The notes under the pieces are model-generated. The model had not been told where the DNA came from and did no database searches. It worked only from the letters and a program-made list of their open reading frames with translations. The translations under genes were made by a program, and so were the position numbers. From Symbiodinium kawagutii (taxonomy: Eukaryota; Sar; Dinophyceae; Suessiales; Symbiodiniaceae), in NCBI GenBank assembly GCA_009767595.1, contig VSDK01003676.1, forward strand, positions 309,392 through 373,391: 64,000 nucleotides of DNA. The letters are read 5' to 3'. Below are positions 10,409-22,300 of this stretch, piece by piece. How positions within the stretch are numbered: position 1 is the stretch's first letter; every line of letters starts with the position of its first letter.

Positions 10409-11731
10409 TTGTGATAGCAGGCACCTTTTTCAGGCAGTCAATTTGGAGCACACACATTTGAGGACCTCGAAACCCTGCCATTGATACCCTCAAAAATGAA
10501 TGTAGCACCGACCAATAATGATTTGTAAGTGAATAATGATGAAGAATCTGTTTATGCCCTCCTATCCACTCAATTCCACTCATTCATTTTTTGGCGACCA
10601 TAGCTGGGGACCACCCTATAATAAGTGAATTCATTGTCACAATTCTGCACATATTTGCATACGTATTATGCAGATGCATAGAATTTCATATGCACAATGA
10701 TATATTTCGTTTTTAACATATAATATGATATATACATGATATGTGGGGGGTTCTCAAGATAGGGAGACCCAAAAATGATTGGTTTATTACCCTTAAAATG
10801 GTCATAAATCGATGATTTGGGGGATCCAAAAAATTGTGAGAGGAGCATCCATAGAAGCGCAAACGGACCTGGCAGCTGAAAATTTACGATTTTTTGGTCC
10901 GGTGTTTTGCCTCAAAAAATGGTGATTTTCGGCGCAACCAGTTGAGTTTGCCAGAATGACACATGATGCATGTAAAAGTGACATATCTATATATGACATT
11001 TTCAGCTTTCACTTGACATGTTTGCCAGAATAGATGTATGTACATGTGAAACCATCACATGATCATGTCATGATCACCACATCGATGCCAGGTCGTGCTC
11101 GTGCTTCACAGTTGGCACATCTCCTGTGGGTCCCGGTTCACAATGGAACGGTGGAACGGAGCAGTGAAGTTGTGTGAGTTGATCATGGTGATGAACCATG
11201 GCTATACATGGCTAAAATGGGAGTCAATCATGGGTGATGCATGTCTATACATGGGTGAAAAAAAAGTATTCATGGTGTTGAAGCAACTTTGAACATGATT
11301 GGAAATTGGTGATGTATTAGCCATGGTTGGTATGGTCATCGATGGTTGGTGAATCATGATCATTAGTTGGGGGTCCGCAGTTGGGTTCAAGCGATGCAGG
11401 ATCCCGATATCCCCAGCCGCGAAAGATCGTGAAACCGCTACTAACCTTTCACGAGCATTTGCAACCATTGTGACCAACCAAGGCCAAGCATTCGTAACCA
11501 CGATAACATACTACAACCTTTAGACCAGCAAATATTATTAACTATCATGACTGACCAACCATTTGCAAGCAGCCGGTTATGAATCACTGACTCTTTTTAG
11601 TTAATAGTGAACAACTTTACACATGGCCAAACATTGATTATCAATGTTTGATCATTATCAACCGTTATTACATACTTTAGCTGTCCATATCAAGCACCAG
11701 CATCACTGAACATCACCATGATTAATTACAA
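10409..11731. other. non-coding; truncated B copy at about 10745-10835
   Basis: The 10745 piece (GGTTCTCAAGATAGGG, ATGATTGGTTTATTAC, GATGATTTGGGGGATCC) is a B element that has lost its right end. The rest is A/T-rich and includes a TATA-rich patch at 10640-10740. No exon seen. Confidence 0.4.
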
Positions 11732-11757
11732 TCAGCGTCGTCATCATCATCATCATC

Positions 11758-11805
<48 letters not shown>
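11732..11805. repeat. (CAT)n microsatellite
   Basis: Nearly pure CAT repeat with one CAC interruption, followed by CATCA-rich degenerate sequence to about 11900. Confidence 0.95.
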
Positions 11806-11806
<1 letters not shown>

Positions 11807-12036
11807 ACGCTCGTCACTATCAGCCACGTTACTCATCATTCAACCTCATCATCAAGCCTCATCATGAACCATCACTATCAACCGCTATCAGCCATCATTG
11901 ATCTTCATCAGTATCCATTCCATTATTAAAGATTATCAACCACTATTAACCGATATTTACGATTGTTCACTACTATTATTCACTATTACCCATCGTAAAG
12001 CATTATCAACCAATCTCAAACATCCCTTGCTCCTAG

Positions 12037-13288
12037 GGCCCCGCTGTGGCCTTGAGCTACTGGCAGATGAGCCCAAACAGTGAGGTGCGGTTGCCCGGTG
12101 TGGGGAAGCGCGGAAGCAGCTATGCATGGCTAGTAACCACTGATAGACGGTGAAATAATCGTTAGGATAGTGAATTCGTGTTTGATGGTGTGTCGTTGAT
12201 GATGCTTATTGCTGGTTATTTGTGGGTAATAGTGGTTGATAGTCATCCCCTATGAGCATGGTATGATGGTTGATGGTTATTGATGGTTGTACGGGGTGTG
12301 AATGGTTGGTACATGAGGTGATAATGCAAAATCTGGGGGATATAACATGGGTACAACTGAACAAACGCTATGCCTGAGAATATCATTGTTCACGGTGGTA
12401 GTAGTATACCACTAATAGTTGCAAATGATGTGATTTGACAAATGGGCGTTTCTCATAATAGGGAACCCCTGAAAATGGCTGGTTCATTACTATGAATGAC
12501 TGCTATGGCTATAAGTGGCGCGCCGCTGGGGCAACGCCAAGTCTTAGCACTGCCGGGTCATCGAAACTGGTTTCATGGATCCCTGGGATACCACGAACTC
12601 GCCATCTTTTTCAACAAAATGTTCGGTGGCCGTATTCCCAATGATAAACAGTGGGGACTCGTTTCTGGGGACCCAATGATATTGTCCATTTTTTCAAAAC
12701 AAAACCTAATGATCATCCAACATGATACCGTTTTGGTGACTATTCATGATCCTTATCCCCCTTCTCGGGACGGGGAGCCACTGTTTGGATGGCGAAGGTT
12801 GATCATCAGCCACAGTGGGACTATCCTGATGATCAGTGACTATGATCAGAATAGTGGTAGCCATTGGTGATTAGTCCCAGCAGAAAAATGAGTATCATTC
12901 AGCCAATCATTTTGGTGATTCTGATTCGTCCCATGATAAGCCGACAAAATTTGTGAGTGAATTTGGTCGATTAAGTTCTTATTCTGACCGGTCCCATGGA
13001 TTTTGATCAGTCCCATGAATTCTGATTAGTCCCATGAATTCTGATGCCATTTGCTTATTAGTCTCCTAATTAGTCTCATGATATCCACTTTCTTGGTCGC
13101 ATCTTGCCCTACGAATCCTATCATTGGTATAGTCAACTGCTTGCCACAGGTCCTTGTCAACCACCCCAAGTGTCTTGTGGGACCAAACGCGGTGACGATG
13201 CATGACATGTTGCGGGCGGCAGCTCTGCGGGAGGCCTCCTTTAACGACACGTCCCACACCTTTGCATCGCTACTGCGGGAGGGCCAAG
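12037..13288 (+). CDS. hypothetical protein, two internal exons
   Basis: Exon 12037-12084 opens after GCTCCTAG with G and closes at AGT GAG before GTGCGG (phase 0). Exon 13150-13288 opens after TTGCCACAG with GTC (phase 0) and closes at CAAG before GTGTAG (phase 1). The spliced frame reads GPAVALSYWQMSPNSE then VLVNHPKCLVGPNAVTMHDM and LRAAALREASFNDTSHTF onward. The second exon is the stronger. A half B element (12443-12500) lies in the intron. Upstream and downstream exons are missing and the family is unknown. Confidence 0.5.
12440..12500. mobile_element. B-family left half
   Basis: GGGCGTTTCTCATAATAGGG then AACCCCTGAAAATGGCTGG matches the left half of B. The right half is missing. Confidence 0.5.
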
Positions 13289-13346
13289 GTGTAGCTTGGG
13301 GGCTTCGAAAAGCCATAGGGAAGCCCCAGAAATGGTTGGTTTATTG

Positions 13347-13735
13347 GCAATAATGATTAAAATGTAGGATAACAACCAACAAAAACAGGGAAACAACTAG
13401 CAACTAGAAACTATAGGGGATATATCAGCTATAACTGGCCATGGGTCAATATGAACCAACCAATGATGGAGGAAAATAACCAACAATTTCATAGGGAAAA
13501 CAATGATTAATGATAGGGGAACCAAGGGTACTGGACCCCAAAAATGGTTGGTTTAACACTACAAGCCACTCATAGTGGATGATAACGAGGGGTACCCCTA
13601 TGACTTGAGGAACGCCCAATTTGACTATAGACCACCTGGTGGGTTTATGGACAATATGCCCCAAAAATGTTTGATTTACCGCTGTAAATGGTTAATAATG
13701 GATGATTTGCGGGGTCCCCTATTTTGAGAAACACC
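13347..13735. mobile_element. composite of E, A and B pieces
   Basis: E module at about 13360-13440 (GGGGATATATCAGCTATAA), then the A left half from 13440 (CCATGGGTCAATATGAACC), which passes at about 13535 into a B right half (CCCCAAAAATGGTTGGTTTA) ending in ACTTGAGGAACG near 13612. A second B right half follows at 13657-13735. The same A-to-B junction is found at about 16185, so this is a recurring composite. Confidence 0.6.
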
Positions 13736-14400
13736 GGTAAAATAATGCTTAAAACAGGATGCTTGGCCAATAGGTTGGGTTTCCGCTTGGTTTTTATCGG
13801 AAACCTGGGAAACCTCTGTACGGGTTTCCATGGCAGTGTAGGCCAGGTCTGGAGAATTTTTCAGGTGGCTCGAAACATGTGGCTAGGGGTCATAATCGTA
13901 AATATCTCTATAAGTATCTCAAAATGTGTCTGATGGGTTGAGATGCGGGCAGCCGGAGGCATCGCCATGTGGGTATGTTGAGCAACAGGGATATCTCGGA
14001 AGTTGTGGTCAACAAATTTTTGACCATCATCAGCCATCACCAGCCATTGTCAAGCATCATCACTATCAATCATTCTCAACCAAGATCATTCCTCATGAGT
14101 CACCATCATTCCTTATCAGTCATCATCAGCCTCGTGATTCACGACTGTTTGATTCTTCTATTCGTTATCACTGTCAATCATCATCAACCCTTTTGAGTTT
14201 TCACACTTCCCTGACCGGTAGATGATGATCATAACTGATATATAGTGTCCTTTGTTATTAGCCTTGACAATCAGCTGCATGATATTACAGTTACCATTCT
14301 CAACCCTTATCAACCCTTAGCAACCTTTCATTGATACGGTGATCACCCAAGGATGTAGGGGTTACAACTCACCAACAACAGGCTTGTCATTCCTTTTACA
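13736..14400. other. mostly non-coding; possible tiny exon near 13942
   Basis: A G/C island at 13942-13973 (ATGCGGGCAGCCGGAGG and so on, closing before GGTATG) could be a short exon or a start codon. The rest is A/T-rich with CATCATCA words. Nothing else supported. Confidence 0.25.
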
Positions 14401-14600
14401 TGTTCCGAGCATCAGCTTACAGATGTTCCGAACATCACCTTATACTCCTTATAGATGTTCCTTATCATTCCTCATTCTATAGGGTTATCACCTTATAGAT
14501 GTTCCTTATAGGTTTGGTTGATATCAGCCTTATAGGGTTATCATTCCTTATAATTAACCTATTGTATCACTCACCTTATAGGCTTACTATTCCTTACAGG
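14400..14600. repeat. local repeats of CCTTATAGATGTTCCTTAT
   Basis: Several overlapping copies of CCTTATAGATGTTCC and CCTTATAGGGTTATCATTCC. Irregular spacing suggests local duplication rather than a clean array. Confidence 0.5.
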
Positions 14601-14617
14601 GTTCCTTATCAACACTT

Positions 14618-14729
14618 GGCAGTGGGTCAAAACCCTGTGCCCCTGGTTCCCTATCATTAACCATTGTTTTCCCTTTTATTGTTGGTGGAAATCCCCCATT
14701 AGTTGGCTGATTAATATTGACCCATAGCC
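14618..14729. mobile_element. A-family TIR element, inverted orientation
   Basis: Ends GGCAGTGGGTCAAAACC and TTGACCCATAGCC. CTTATCAAC lies just outside both ends (14605-14613 and 14731-14739), a weak candidate target duplication. An exon acceptor follows 30 bases later. Confidence 0.8.
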
Positions 14730-14759
14730 ACTTATCAACCCATATCCACACCTCCGCAG

Positions 14760-14831
14760 AAGCCTTGGGCCTCAGGCCTTCCGCCCTGGCCACCTTGGCC
14801 CTGTCTACCTGGTCGCCTGGCGACGCTTGGG
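14760..14831 (+). CDS. possible internal exon next to an A element
   Basis: Opens after ACACCTCCGCAG in phase 1 and closes at TGG G before GTGGGT in phase 1. Reads ALGLRPSALATLALSTWSPG then DAWG. Another frame (KPWASGLPPWPPWPCLPGRL) is also open, so the frame is uncertain. Family unknown. Confidence 0.35.
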
Positions 14832-15133
14832 GTGGGTGCTTGGGACACCGGTGATGAAGGGCTGGAGTGGTGAACCCTTGGGGTAAAGGAAGGCTGAAGT
14901 GGTTTACATCTTTTTTGGGTAAAGTAAACCGGGCTGAAGTGGTATACTAACTTTGGTTCATCCGTTTTTTTGCATCGTTCATTGTGGTTCATGAATTATG
15001 AACAATGATTGGATTGGTCATGAAGTACAAATTAATCATTGCCACTGTTCGTCATCACCCACTTCTCAGCAATTGGTCGCGCCATTTAACTGCTAGAAAC
15101 CTGAGATGCTTGATCAAGCCTTTGGTTCTTGAA

Positions 15134-15204
15134 ATGGCGCTACTCGCGCTGGTTTCCCACGTCTCCGGGTGCAATCTTGGGGTGGATCGCAGCCTTGTGT
15201 CAAG
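15134..15204 (+). CDS. possible first exon with signal-like start
   Basis: ATG followed by ALLALVSHVSGCNLGVDRSL, a short hydrophobic start. The 3' border is unclear (a GA donor at 15205 or a GT a few bases earlier). A/T-rich sequence on both sides contrasts with it. Confidence 0.3.
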
Positions 15205-15600
15205 GATATCTCACCATCATTTACGGCGGTAAACATAACTGGGATATCCATCATTTAACTATATAACCGTTTAACAGTAGGATATGGCCAAATGATTTTT
15301 ATTATCATTTAACTGGGAAATCTCACCATGGTAAACAATCCCCTTGAGGTGGGTGAACTAACCCCTATGTCCCCATGATTCCTAGCTAGAAACACGAGCC
15401 ACGGGGATGCTCATCCAGCCGCAACGGGTCAACCATTTATAGGGGTTATATGGTTTAACATGTTACATGATTCACCATTTTTCAAGCGATTTTCTCAGGG
15501 AGCTAACTTCAGCCACAAATTCTTTCGCCTTTGCGAGAGGCGTACCATTCCTGGACTGCAACAATCAACACCATCCTTGGCCACCCATTAAACCATTATT
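15205..15600. other. non-coding stretch
   Basis: Contains two related lines of TCTCACCATCATTTA and TCTCACCATGGTAAAC type, otherwise nothing recognisable. Confidence 0.35.
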
Positions 15601-15609
15601 GACCAGAAT

Positions 15610-15705
15610 TGATACACAACTATGAGCCAACCTAAGCTAACCTAGCCTAACCCAAGCTAACCTCACCAACTCAACCTAAGCTAACCCAACCCAACCGAAC
15701 CTGAA
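15610..15705. repeat. degenerate AACCTAAGCTAACC repeat
   Basis: Irregular copies of AACCTAAGCT and AACCCAAGCT. Confidence 0.6.
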
Positions 15706-15739
15706 ATCTACTTCACCATCACTACCCGAAGTCTCATTG

Positions 15740-15930
15740 CCTGAGGTTGCCCAAGCACGAGCTGCCCATGGCCCCGCGGCGCGGCTCCATGCGGCGCATC
15801 AGGGCGCTCTGCGTCTCTGTGGTGGCGATGGTGGGTCGGGGATGCCCAGCGGTGGCGGCCCTGGGGGGTTCTTCAATGGCGAGCTGGGTCAAGGCATCAA
15901 CCTACCAGGGACTGGGCTCCCAGGGACAAC
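15740..15930 (+). CDS. G/C-rich coding island, frame ambiguous
   Basis: Two plus-strand frames are open. One starts MAPRRGSMRRIRALCVSVVA, with an arginine-rich and then hydrophobic start like a signal peptide. The other reads PSGGGPGGFFNGELGQGINL. The 3' part from about 15912 (GGGACTGGGCTCCCAGGGAC) is repeated near 18175 and so belongs to a dispersed element rather than the exon. Function unknown. Confidence 0.35.
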
Positions 15931-16016
15931 CAACAGCAGCGGTATCCGATGGTTGGTCATGATATGGCGAGCTGGGTCAAGGCTGTAAGCGACCAACGGA
16001 ACCATGGTTTAACTAG

Positions 16017-16265
16017 TTGGTTTCGCTGGTTAATCGTAGGGGATAACAACTGGCAACTATAGGGGATATACCAGCTATAAATGGCTATGGGTCAAGCAGT
16101 CAAGCAACCAATAATGGAGGATAATAACCAACCATTTCATAGGGAAAACAATGGTTAATGATAGGGGAACCAGGGGTGCTGGACCCGAAAAAATGGTTGG
16201 TTTATTACTATAAATAGTTAGTGAGGATGATTTCGGGGTCCCCTATGACTTGAGAAACCCCCAAA
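16017..16265. mobile_element. composite E + A left half + B right half
   Basis: The E module (GGGGATATACCAGCTATAA) at 16020-16083 is followed by the A left end GGCTATGGGTCAAGCAG. From about 16185 this passes into the B right half (AAAAAATGGTTGGTTTATTA) and ends GACTTGAGAAACCCCC. Same structure as 13347-13620. Confidence 0.65.
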
Positions 16266-16340
16266 TGCTAACTGGAAGGGCAGTCTTCAATGGTAACTGG
16301 ATGTAACCGGTACTATCTCACTGAAAAAATGCCTGACTAT

Positions 16341-16448
16341 ATGGTGGTTTCTTAAGATAGGGTACCTCTCCAAAATGGTTGACTTGTTACTATTAATGGT
16401 TGATATAACGGATGATTTTTGGGTACCCCTGTTCTGAGAAACCACCAT
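16341..16448. mobile_element. B-family TIR element, complete
   Basis: Near-perfect ends ATGGTGGTTTCTTAAGAT and TTCTGAGAAACCACCAT. Inner mirror pair GGGTACC and GGGTACCCC. A good reference copy for B. Confidence 0.85.
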
Positions 16449-17003
16449 GTGGAAGTTGCTGACCAACAAGAGTTGATGGTTACTGAAGGACATTGGTAGA
16501 GAAATGTAAAGAAATGCTGGCGCTGATAGCAAGTGCTTACTGATGGTTCATGATCTCTATTGACGGTTACAACTGTTGGTAAAATATAGCAGAGAACTTA
16601 GATAGCCATCAATCATTGATAGGAATTCGAGTTTCAATAGGAACCACCAGCTATTTATGGATAAACTACTGGTGGTTTCAAGGCGGTTTGTCAAAATGGA
16701 TTCCTGGATTGGACCGGAACATCAAATGATTGCTTGGAATACAATGGTTTCTGGTAGTCAAAGTGGTCTTCTGTGGAAAGTGATGGTCAATCAATGGTCG
16801 TAGTGGTTGATCACGGGCAAAGCCGGTTGACTCTATCAAGCAAAACAAGGTCAGAGAAAATGTCGAAGCCTTTCTGTATCAGAACACCTCGACAAAAGCT
16901 TACATGGAAATTAGTTTGGGTCAATCGATCACTGGTCAAACAATTTTCGACTTGACTTGCGCATATTCTTGGGACGGGAAAGGGAAAGCGTTTCCCACCA
17001 ACC
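16449..17003. other. non-coding stretch
   Basis: No exon with splice context. The region 16820-17000 is open in some frames but has no clear signals. Confidence 0.35.
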
Positions 17004-17013
17004 AGATCATGAC

Positions 17014-17121
17014 TGGTTGGTGATTTCAAACATTTTATATTTTATATTTTCCATAGTAGTCATGAACAACCAATTGGTTGGTTGACTACTACTTTTCATA
17101 GGGGTGGTTCAACCACCAACC
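17014..17121. mobile_element. D-family TIR element with 9-bp target duplication
   Basis: Ends TGGTTGGTGATTT and AACCACCAACC. The flanks carry the same nine bases GATCATGAC at 17005-17013 and 17122-17130, the clearest short target duplication in the window. Confidence 0.9.
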
Positions 17122-17493
17122 GATCATGACGATGCTGACCTGCCATGACCACTCGGCCTTGCTGCTTCGTAATGCTTCGTGCCACTGGACTCTAAGATCC
17201 GACACAACAAAGGCCGAAGATCATCCGAGTCTTGTAGCACAAATGCCTGGTCAACCTGGTGAACATGATTAACATCGCAAGTTGGCTAATGATGAGGATG
17301 AACAATTATCCCTACTTAGCATTTCTTTGGTTAACAATTGACTACTATGATTGAGAATGTCGTTCTGAACCAGTGTTAAACGACATCACTAAACATGCAT
17401 TCCTCGAAAATAGCCCACGAGCCATGAAACTCACGAAATCCGTTGCCAACCCCACCACCACGAACTGTTGCCTGTCGCCCAAGAACTTGGGAG

Positions 17494-17571
17494 GCACCGA
17501 AATTCAACCACGGTTCAGCTCTTCTAATAAAAGGATCAGGGCAACAGCCAGATCTCGAAGCCCTGGTCCTG
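17494..17571 (+). CDS. internal exon, hypothetical protein
   Basis: Opens after CTTGGGAG with G and closes at GTC CTG before GTAAGTCC, a textbook donor; phase 0 at both ends. Reads APKFNHGSALLIKGSGQQPD then LEALVL. Family unknown. Overlapping ORFs in other frames are shadows. Confidence 0.5.
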
Positions 17572-18160
17572 GTAAGTCCTCTGTTTGGGGGAGACCATGG
17601 GATACAGACTATGCTAGAGGAAATGGATTTAAACCGTTGCATGTATGCTTTTTTTTTTTCTGTGCATTACTGCGACCGAGTTGCACCAGGTATTGCGATC
17701 AAAGGCTTGTAATCAACCAACGCAATGTGGTTTACCATTGCTTGTGATGCCAATAGTATGTGCCCAGTACATATCAAGAGATGTGCTTAGCTTCTGTTGT
17801 AACTAGTTCCAATAACCGATAACAGTATGTGATATCCAATCATCTCAACCAATCGTGACCATGATCATTGTTACCCCTATTGTTTACGGGTCACATTGCC
17901 TAATACTCTTGGTCACTATGGCCAATAACCATCCAATCATCGTTTTGTTAGTTGGAGAACTCCTTAGCACGACCATCAGCTGAACTCGAAACCTATTGCT
18001 CTTGGTCACTATGGCCACTATGACTAATAACCATCCAAGCACAGGTTACTATGGCTAATAACCATCACCATGGCAAAATAACATCTGTCACCTTGATATT
18101 TCAGCCTGAAGCCGATGATCCAACCACCCCCAGTTCCTTTGCTGAGGAATATCTGTGACC
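17572..18160. other. non-coding stretch
   Basis: Contains near repeats of CTTGGTCACTATGGCC and AATAACCATCCAA between 17900 and 18070. No exon seen. Confidence 0.35.
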
Positions 18161-18465
18161 TGCTTGCAGGTGCGACTGGGCTGCCAGGGACAACCAACGG
18201 TAGTGGTATCCAATGGTTGGTCATGATCAACATGGCTATGGGTCAAGCAGTTAATCAACCAACTTCCATGGTTGAACTAGCTGGTTAATGATTAAGAATA
18301 GGGATGATACCTAACAATTATAGGGGATATATACCAACTATATGGCTATGGGTCAAGCAGTTCATCAACCAACTAATGGGGGATAAGTCTACCAACCATT
18401 TCATCGGGAAAACTGGCTGCTGAATGATGGAGGAACCAGGGTACGGGGTGAACTGACCCACAGCC
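18160..18465. mobile_element. composite of E module and A element
   Basis: A left end at about 18232 (GGCTATGGGTCAAGCAG), E module at 18258-18343 (GGGGATATATACCAACTA), then a full A element at 18344-18465 ending GAACTGACCCACAGCC. The same order recurs at 30690-30971 and 34775-34973. Confidence 0.7.
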
Positions 18466-18723
18466 ATAAACCCTGCTGGTCCCTGTGATGGTTGAACTAT
18501 TTGGAAGAGCCAAACACTACGGGGCTCGTTTCCAGAGCACATCACAGCGCAGGTTTCCCCAGCGTGACAGGTCCTGCGCCATCACAGCCACCCATCCAGC
18601 ACTCCGCTGCACTGCGGCTCAAACCACCAGCCCCGATTGAGTCACGGTAGCTGTGACTCATCCGCCCGGGAATCCCGGCCGCGGAGACGCGGATCCGATC
18701 TGCCTGTGAAACTCATCGCTGCC

Positions 18724-18768
18724 ATGACGCGCACGGCTCCCACCTTTGCCCGTTTGCTGTGCATCATT
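18724..18768 (+). CDS. possible first exon
   Basis: G/C-rich leader followed by ATG and TRTAPTFARLLCII. It precedes the CPPED1-like gene by 590 bases and could be an alternative 5' exon of it, but no clean donor is visible and the named gene has its own ATG at 19359. Confidence 0.2.
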
Positions 18769-19358
18769 GGCTGGTCATATTATTCTCCTTGCGCAGTGTC
18801 TTTGAGGCCTTTGAGGACAAGCCTAGGCGGGCAGTCATGGTCTCTACACCTTCATGGAACCGTCAGTGTACTTAGATCCACTGATGGCTTATGCTGGCGG
18901 TTGGTTGGGAGGGATCCCTGGAACCTTTTAAAGGGCCCTTCATGGGGGAGCGAAGAAGCTAACAGGAGGGTTCCAACCAAATGATGGTATGGATAACGGT
19001 GGCAGTGAATGAGTAAGTAGCTATGGTCAATGTTCATTCACTCTGGTGCGTATTTCTTGATGCCTGGTTGGTACCATGAGTAATTAACTATTGTAAATAG
19101 TCAACTGATCGTTAGTGACTAATCAACGCTTAATGTTGGTGAAATTATGGTCAAAGGTTCATGGCAGGTTTCCTTGATTGGGCCCAGGACATGAGTATGT
19201 CGTTATTGCCGACCATCGCTATGATTCACAATCATCATCAATCATCATGGACAATGAAGCCCACCAGCAGAATTCTTCAGTATCATCAATCATCATGAAG
19301 CACCATTGACAATAGTCAACCATAGCCATTGGCAAAACTCACCGGCCCCGCCACAGCC

Positions 19359-22300
19359 ATGCCAGGGCCGAATCTGATGCTGGTCCAGATTGCTGATCCG
19401 CAGTTGGGGATGTTGAACATGTACCACCAACCAACGGACTGGGCAGAGGAAGAGACGATGCTTCAAAAACTGGTTCCTTGGTGAACGGCACGATGAGTAT
19501 ATGGTTAGGTGATAGGTAGTTGAGTTGATGATATCTTAGCTATGTTAACCAAGGGTAGGTCAGCAATCCCGGGTGCAAGTGCTACCATGGGCTAGCCATG
19601 GGCGAGCTGATCAGTTCTGCCGGCGCGATAAACTATGTTTGGTGCTTTGTAGATTCGTTTTTGTTTTCAATGTGGGGATGATGGCATTGACGAGCATGTT
19701 CTTGGGACTGGTTATTGATATAGATTTAGAATGATTTAGATAGCTATGGATAAACCATTAATGAGCTTCTATATTTCCACGATTCCTCTTTGGATCAAGA
19801 TCATCAGGGGGGTTGAGTAAATACGAAGTTAATTTTCAGCTGATCCTGATTTCTCCTCTCGTAGCTACCTTCTTGGCAAAATATCAAGTCTGAACTCACC
19901 AAGCCCCATTGGCGATTAGTGGCAATCCTTGCCCATTATTAGCTATTTTACCAATGATTGGGTACCAACTCTTGGTCTACAAATTGTATCATCAGCCTAC
20001 AATGGTGTATCAATGTCTATCAGTTACTAGTTGGTTGCTTGCATAATCAGCACAATAGATTTTGATAGTAACTACAGAATCAGGCAAAAAGCAAACTCGT
20101 TGATGACCTTATTCAACCAATTCGTGACTATTTGTCTAGTATCATCAGTGAAATTGGTTTAGTAGTCCGTCTGATCAGCAAATTTTCACCATCATCAGTA
20201 GCAGAACGATGTGCGGATCTTTTCCAAACTGTTCAGATGAAATGCCAGATGTTCCCTTCACACCACGGATATTGATGAACGGTGAATAAGTAGCTATGTA
20301 ATTATCGTGTAGCATATGGTCAATATCGATCAATGATGGCTAGTGATGCTCCATCATCATGATTGCTGGGGTGGTCCTTTGGGAGGTGGCCGTTTTGGTA
20401 GGAAACGATCACTTTTGGGCCACTCCATAGCTGACGGCCCAGGCAATTGGTGGAAAAGTTGACACATGGTGAACCATGGTGTACCCATTGGTTCTCCTGC
20501 CCAAGCACGGTGCGGGGTATGACAAAGACCTGATTTGCACAACCCGGACTCCCAACAGTGAAAGAAACCGTGGCAAATGATGTGAAACCATGCGACGCTT
20601 GATGTTCGCTGACCGTTGACGATGATTCAAGCGAGACCATCCGATCATATTCGATCCACTCGGTCCAGATTTTTGTCAGAGCAATTTGGGGTGCTTGTCA
20701 ACGTCCCCAACTTGAGGCTCAGTTTGGCAACATTAAGAAATGGAAAGCGGGTGAAACTCCGTTCCTGTTGAGGCTACCCAAACCGGCAGCATGAAGCCGG
20801 ACCTGGTGTTCCTGGCGGGTGACATGCAAAACTGGTGGCCCAATGAGGGCACGCCCAACAGGCGCCACCCGCATCGGACATGTCACGGTGTAATTCGTTG
20901 TGCCCTGGGTGCTTCTACCCCGGTAGAAACTGGGGCAGCAATGTCCAATATGTTTGAGGCAAGCTTGATCAAGTGTGTGCACATGCGTGTAATCTTATGT
21001 AGAAGACGCATATACAGCATAATACACATTGTAATAAATGGTAGATATACCTATTATCTATACATACATACCGGACATGTATCAGATTAATCATCAATGT
21101 ATTCAAAGAAAGTATTTAAAGCAAGCCGCTTGACGCACGTGTATTCATTCACTCATATTTGCTCACCCTTAAAATGCTGGAGTCCGAATCTCCTGGTGGT
21201 CAGAACTGAGCTTTCATGCCTCCGCGATTTGGGTCATGTTGGCGCCAACAAAACAAGGCAGCGGGTGTCATGATAACCAAGCGATCATTTGGTGTCAGGT
21301 TTTCCCGCCTTAAATGGCCAGCTACCCTCTGGTAAACTAACATGGCTGGCTGGAAAATACACCATGAATGGACGATTTCCCAAGGTTTTCCGTTGCCAAA
21401 ATGGTGGATTCTCACTTGCCAGGTTAGTTTACCAGAGGGTAATCATCATGAACCACTACCTATCTCCATCATCATCTGAACCACTACCTACCTTGACCAG
21501 CTCATCAAAGTGGTGACCTTCCCATCACCAGATCTGCTCCAGGAACATGTTACGCGGCATGTCGGAGAGCGACTTCGAAGCCTTGAAAGCCAAGAACTTG
21601 GGGAAACTTCAGCGCGACTCCGTGCGACGAGGCGTCAAAAGCTTGCTGGATCAAGGTGGGCGGCGCGGAGGGCGGCGGATGGCAGGATGAACCCGTGATC
21701 ATCCATGCAACTATATACATATATATATATTTATGCACACAAGTGCTGACACAGTTTCATTTTGTACATTATTTCTGATGCATCAATAAGATACGAATGT
21801 TCGATTTTGAATAGGAAGAGTCATAAATGTGAAGGCACACAAATTTCATAAATGGCAATCTCTGGACTTTTTTCGCGTGTGCTTTCAAGAGCTTTCGAGG
21901 GAAATAGTGCCTACATGATCCCCTTGTTCATCTGGTATACCCAGTGATTCACCACTATTCTGCCCGGTGGGGACCTGGGGAACATCGCCATCACCTTTAC
22001 AGCCAACAATGGTAGATCTATATATATTATATCAATCAATAAACCACAATTGGCATGATTTTGCACCGTCAATAGTTTGTGATCTACCATCAAATTCTTT
22101 GGGGGTTTATGGATTTTACATCAAAATTAAGCAGTACATCCTACGGGGTGGAAGTACAAATTATCCACTGATTTACCAGGATTCCCCCGGGTGTGCGATG
22201 GTATTCCGATGTATTCCAAGCCCATTAGCAAGGATGGTTCACCAAGTGCTGCCTTGCCCACTACGGTGACCAGGGACGCCCAACCAAGGAGTGACACCTA

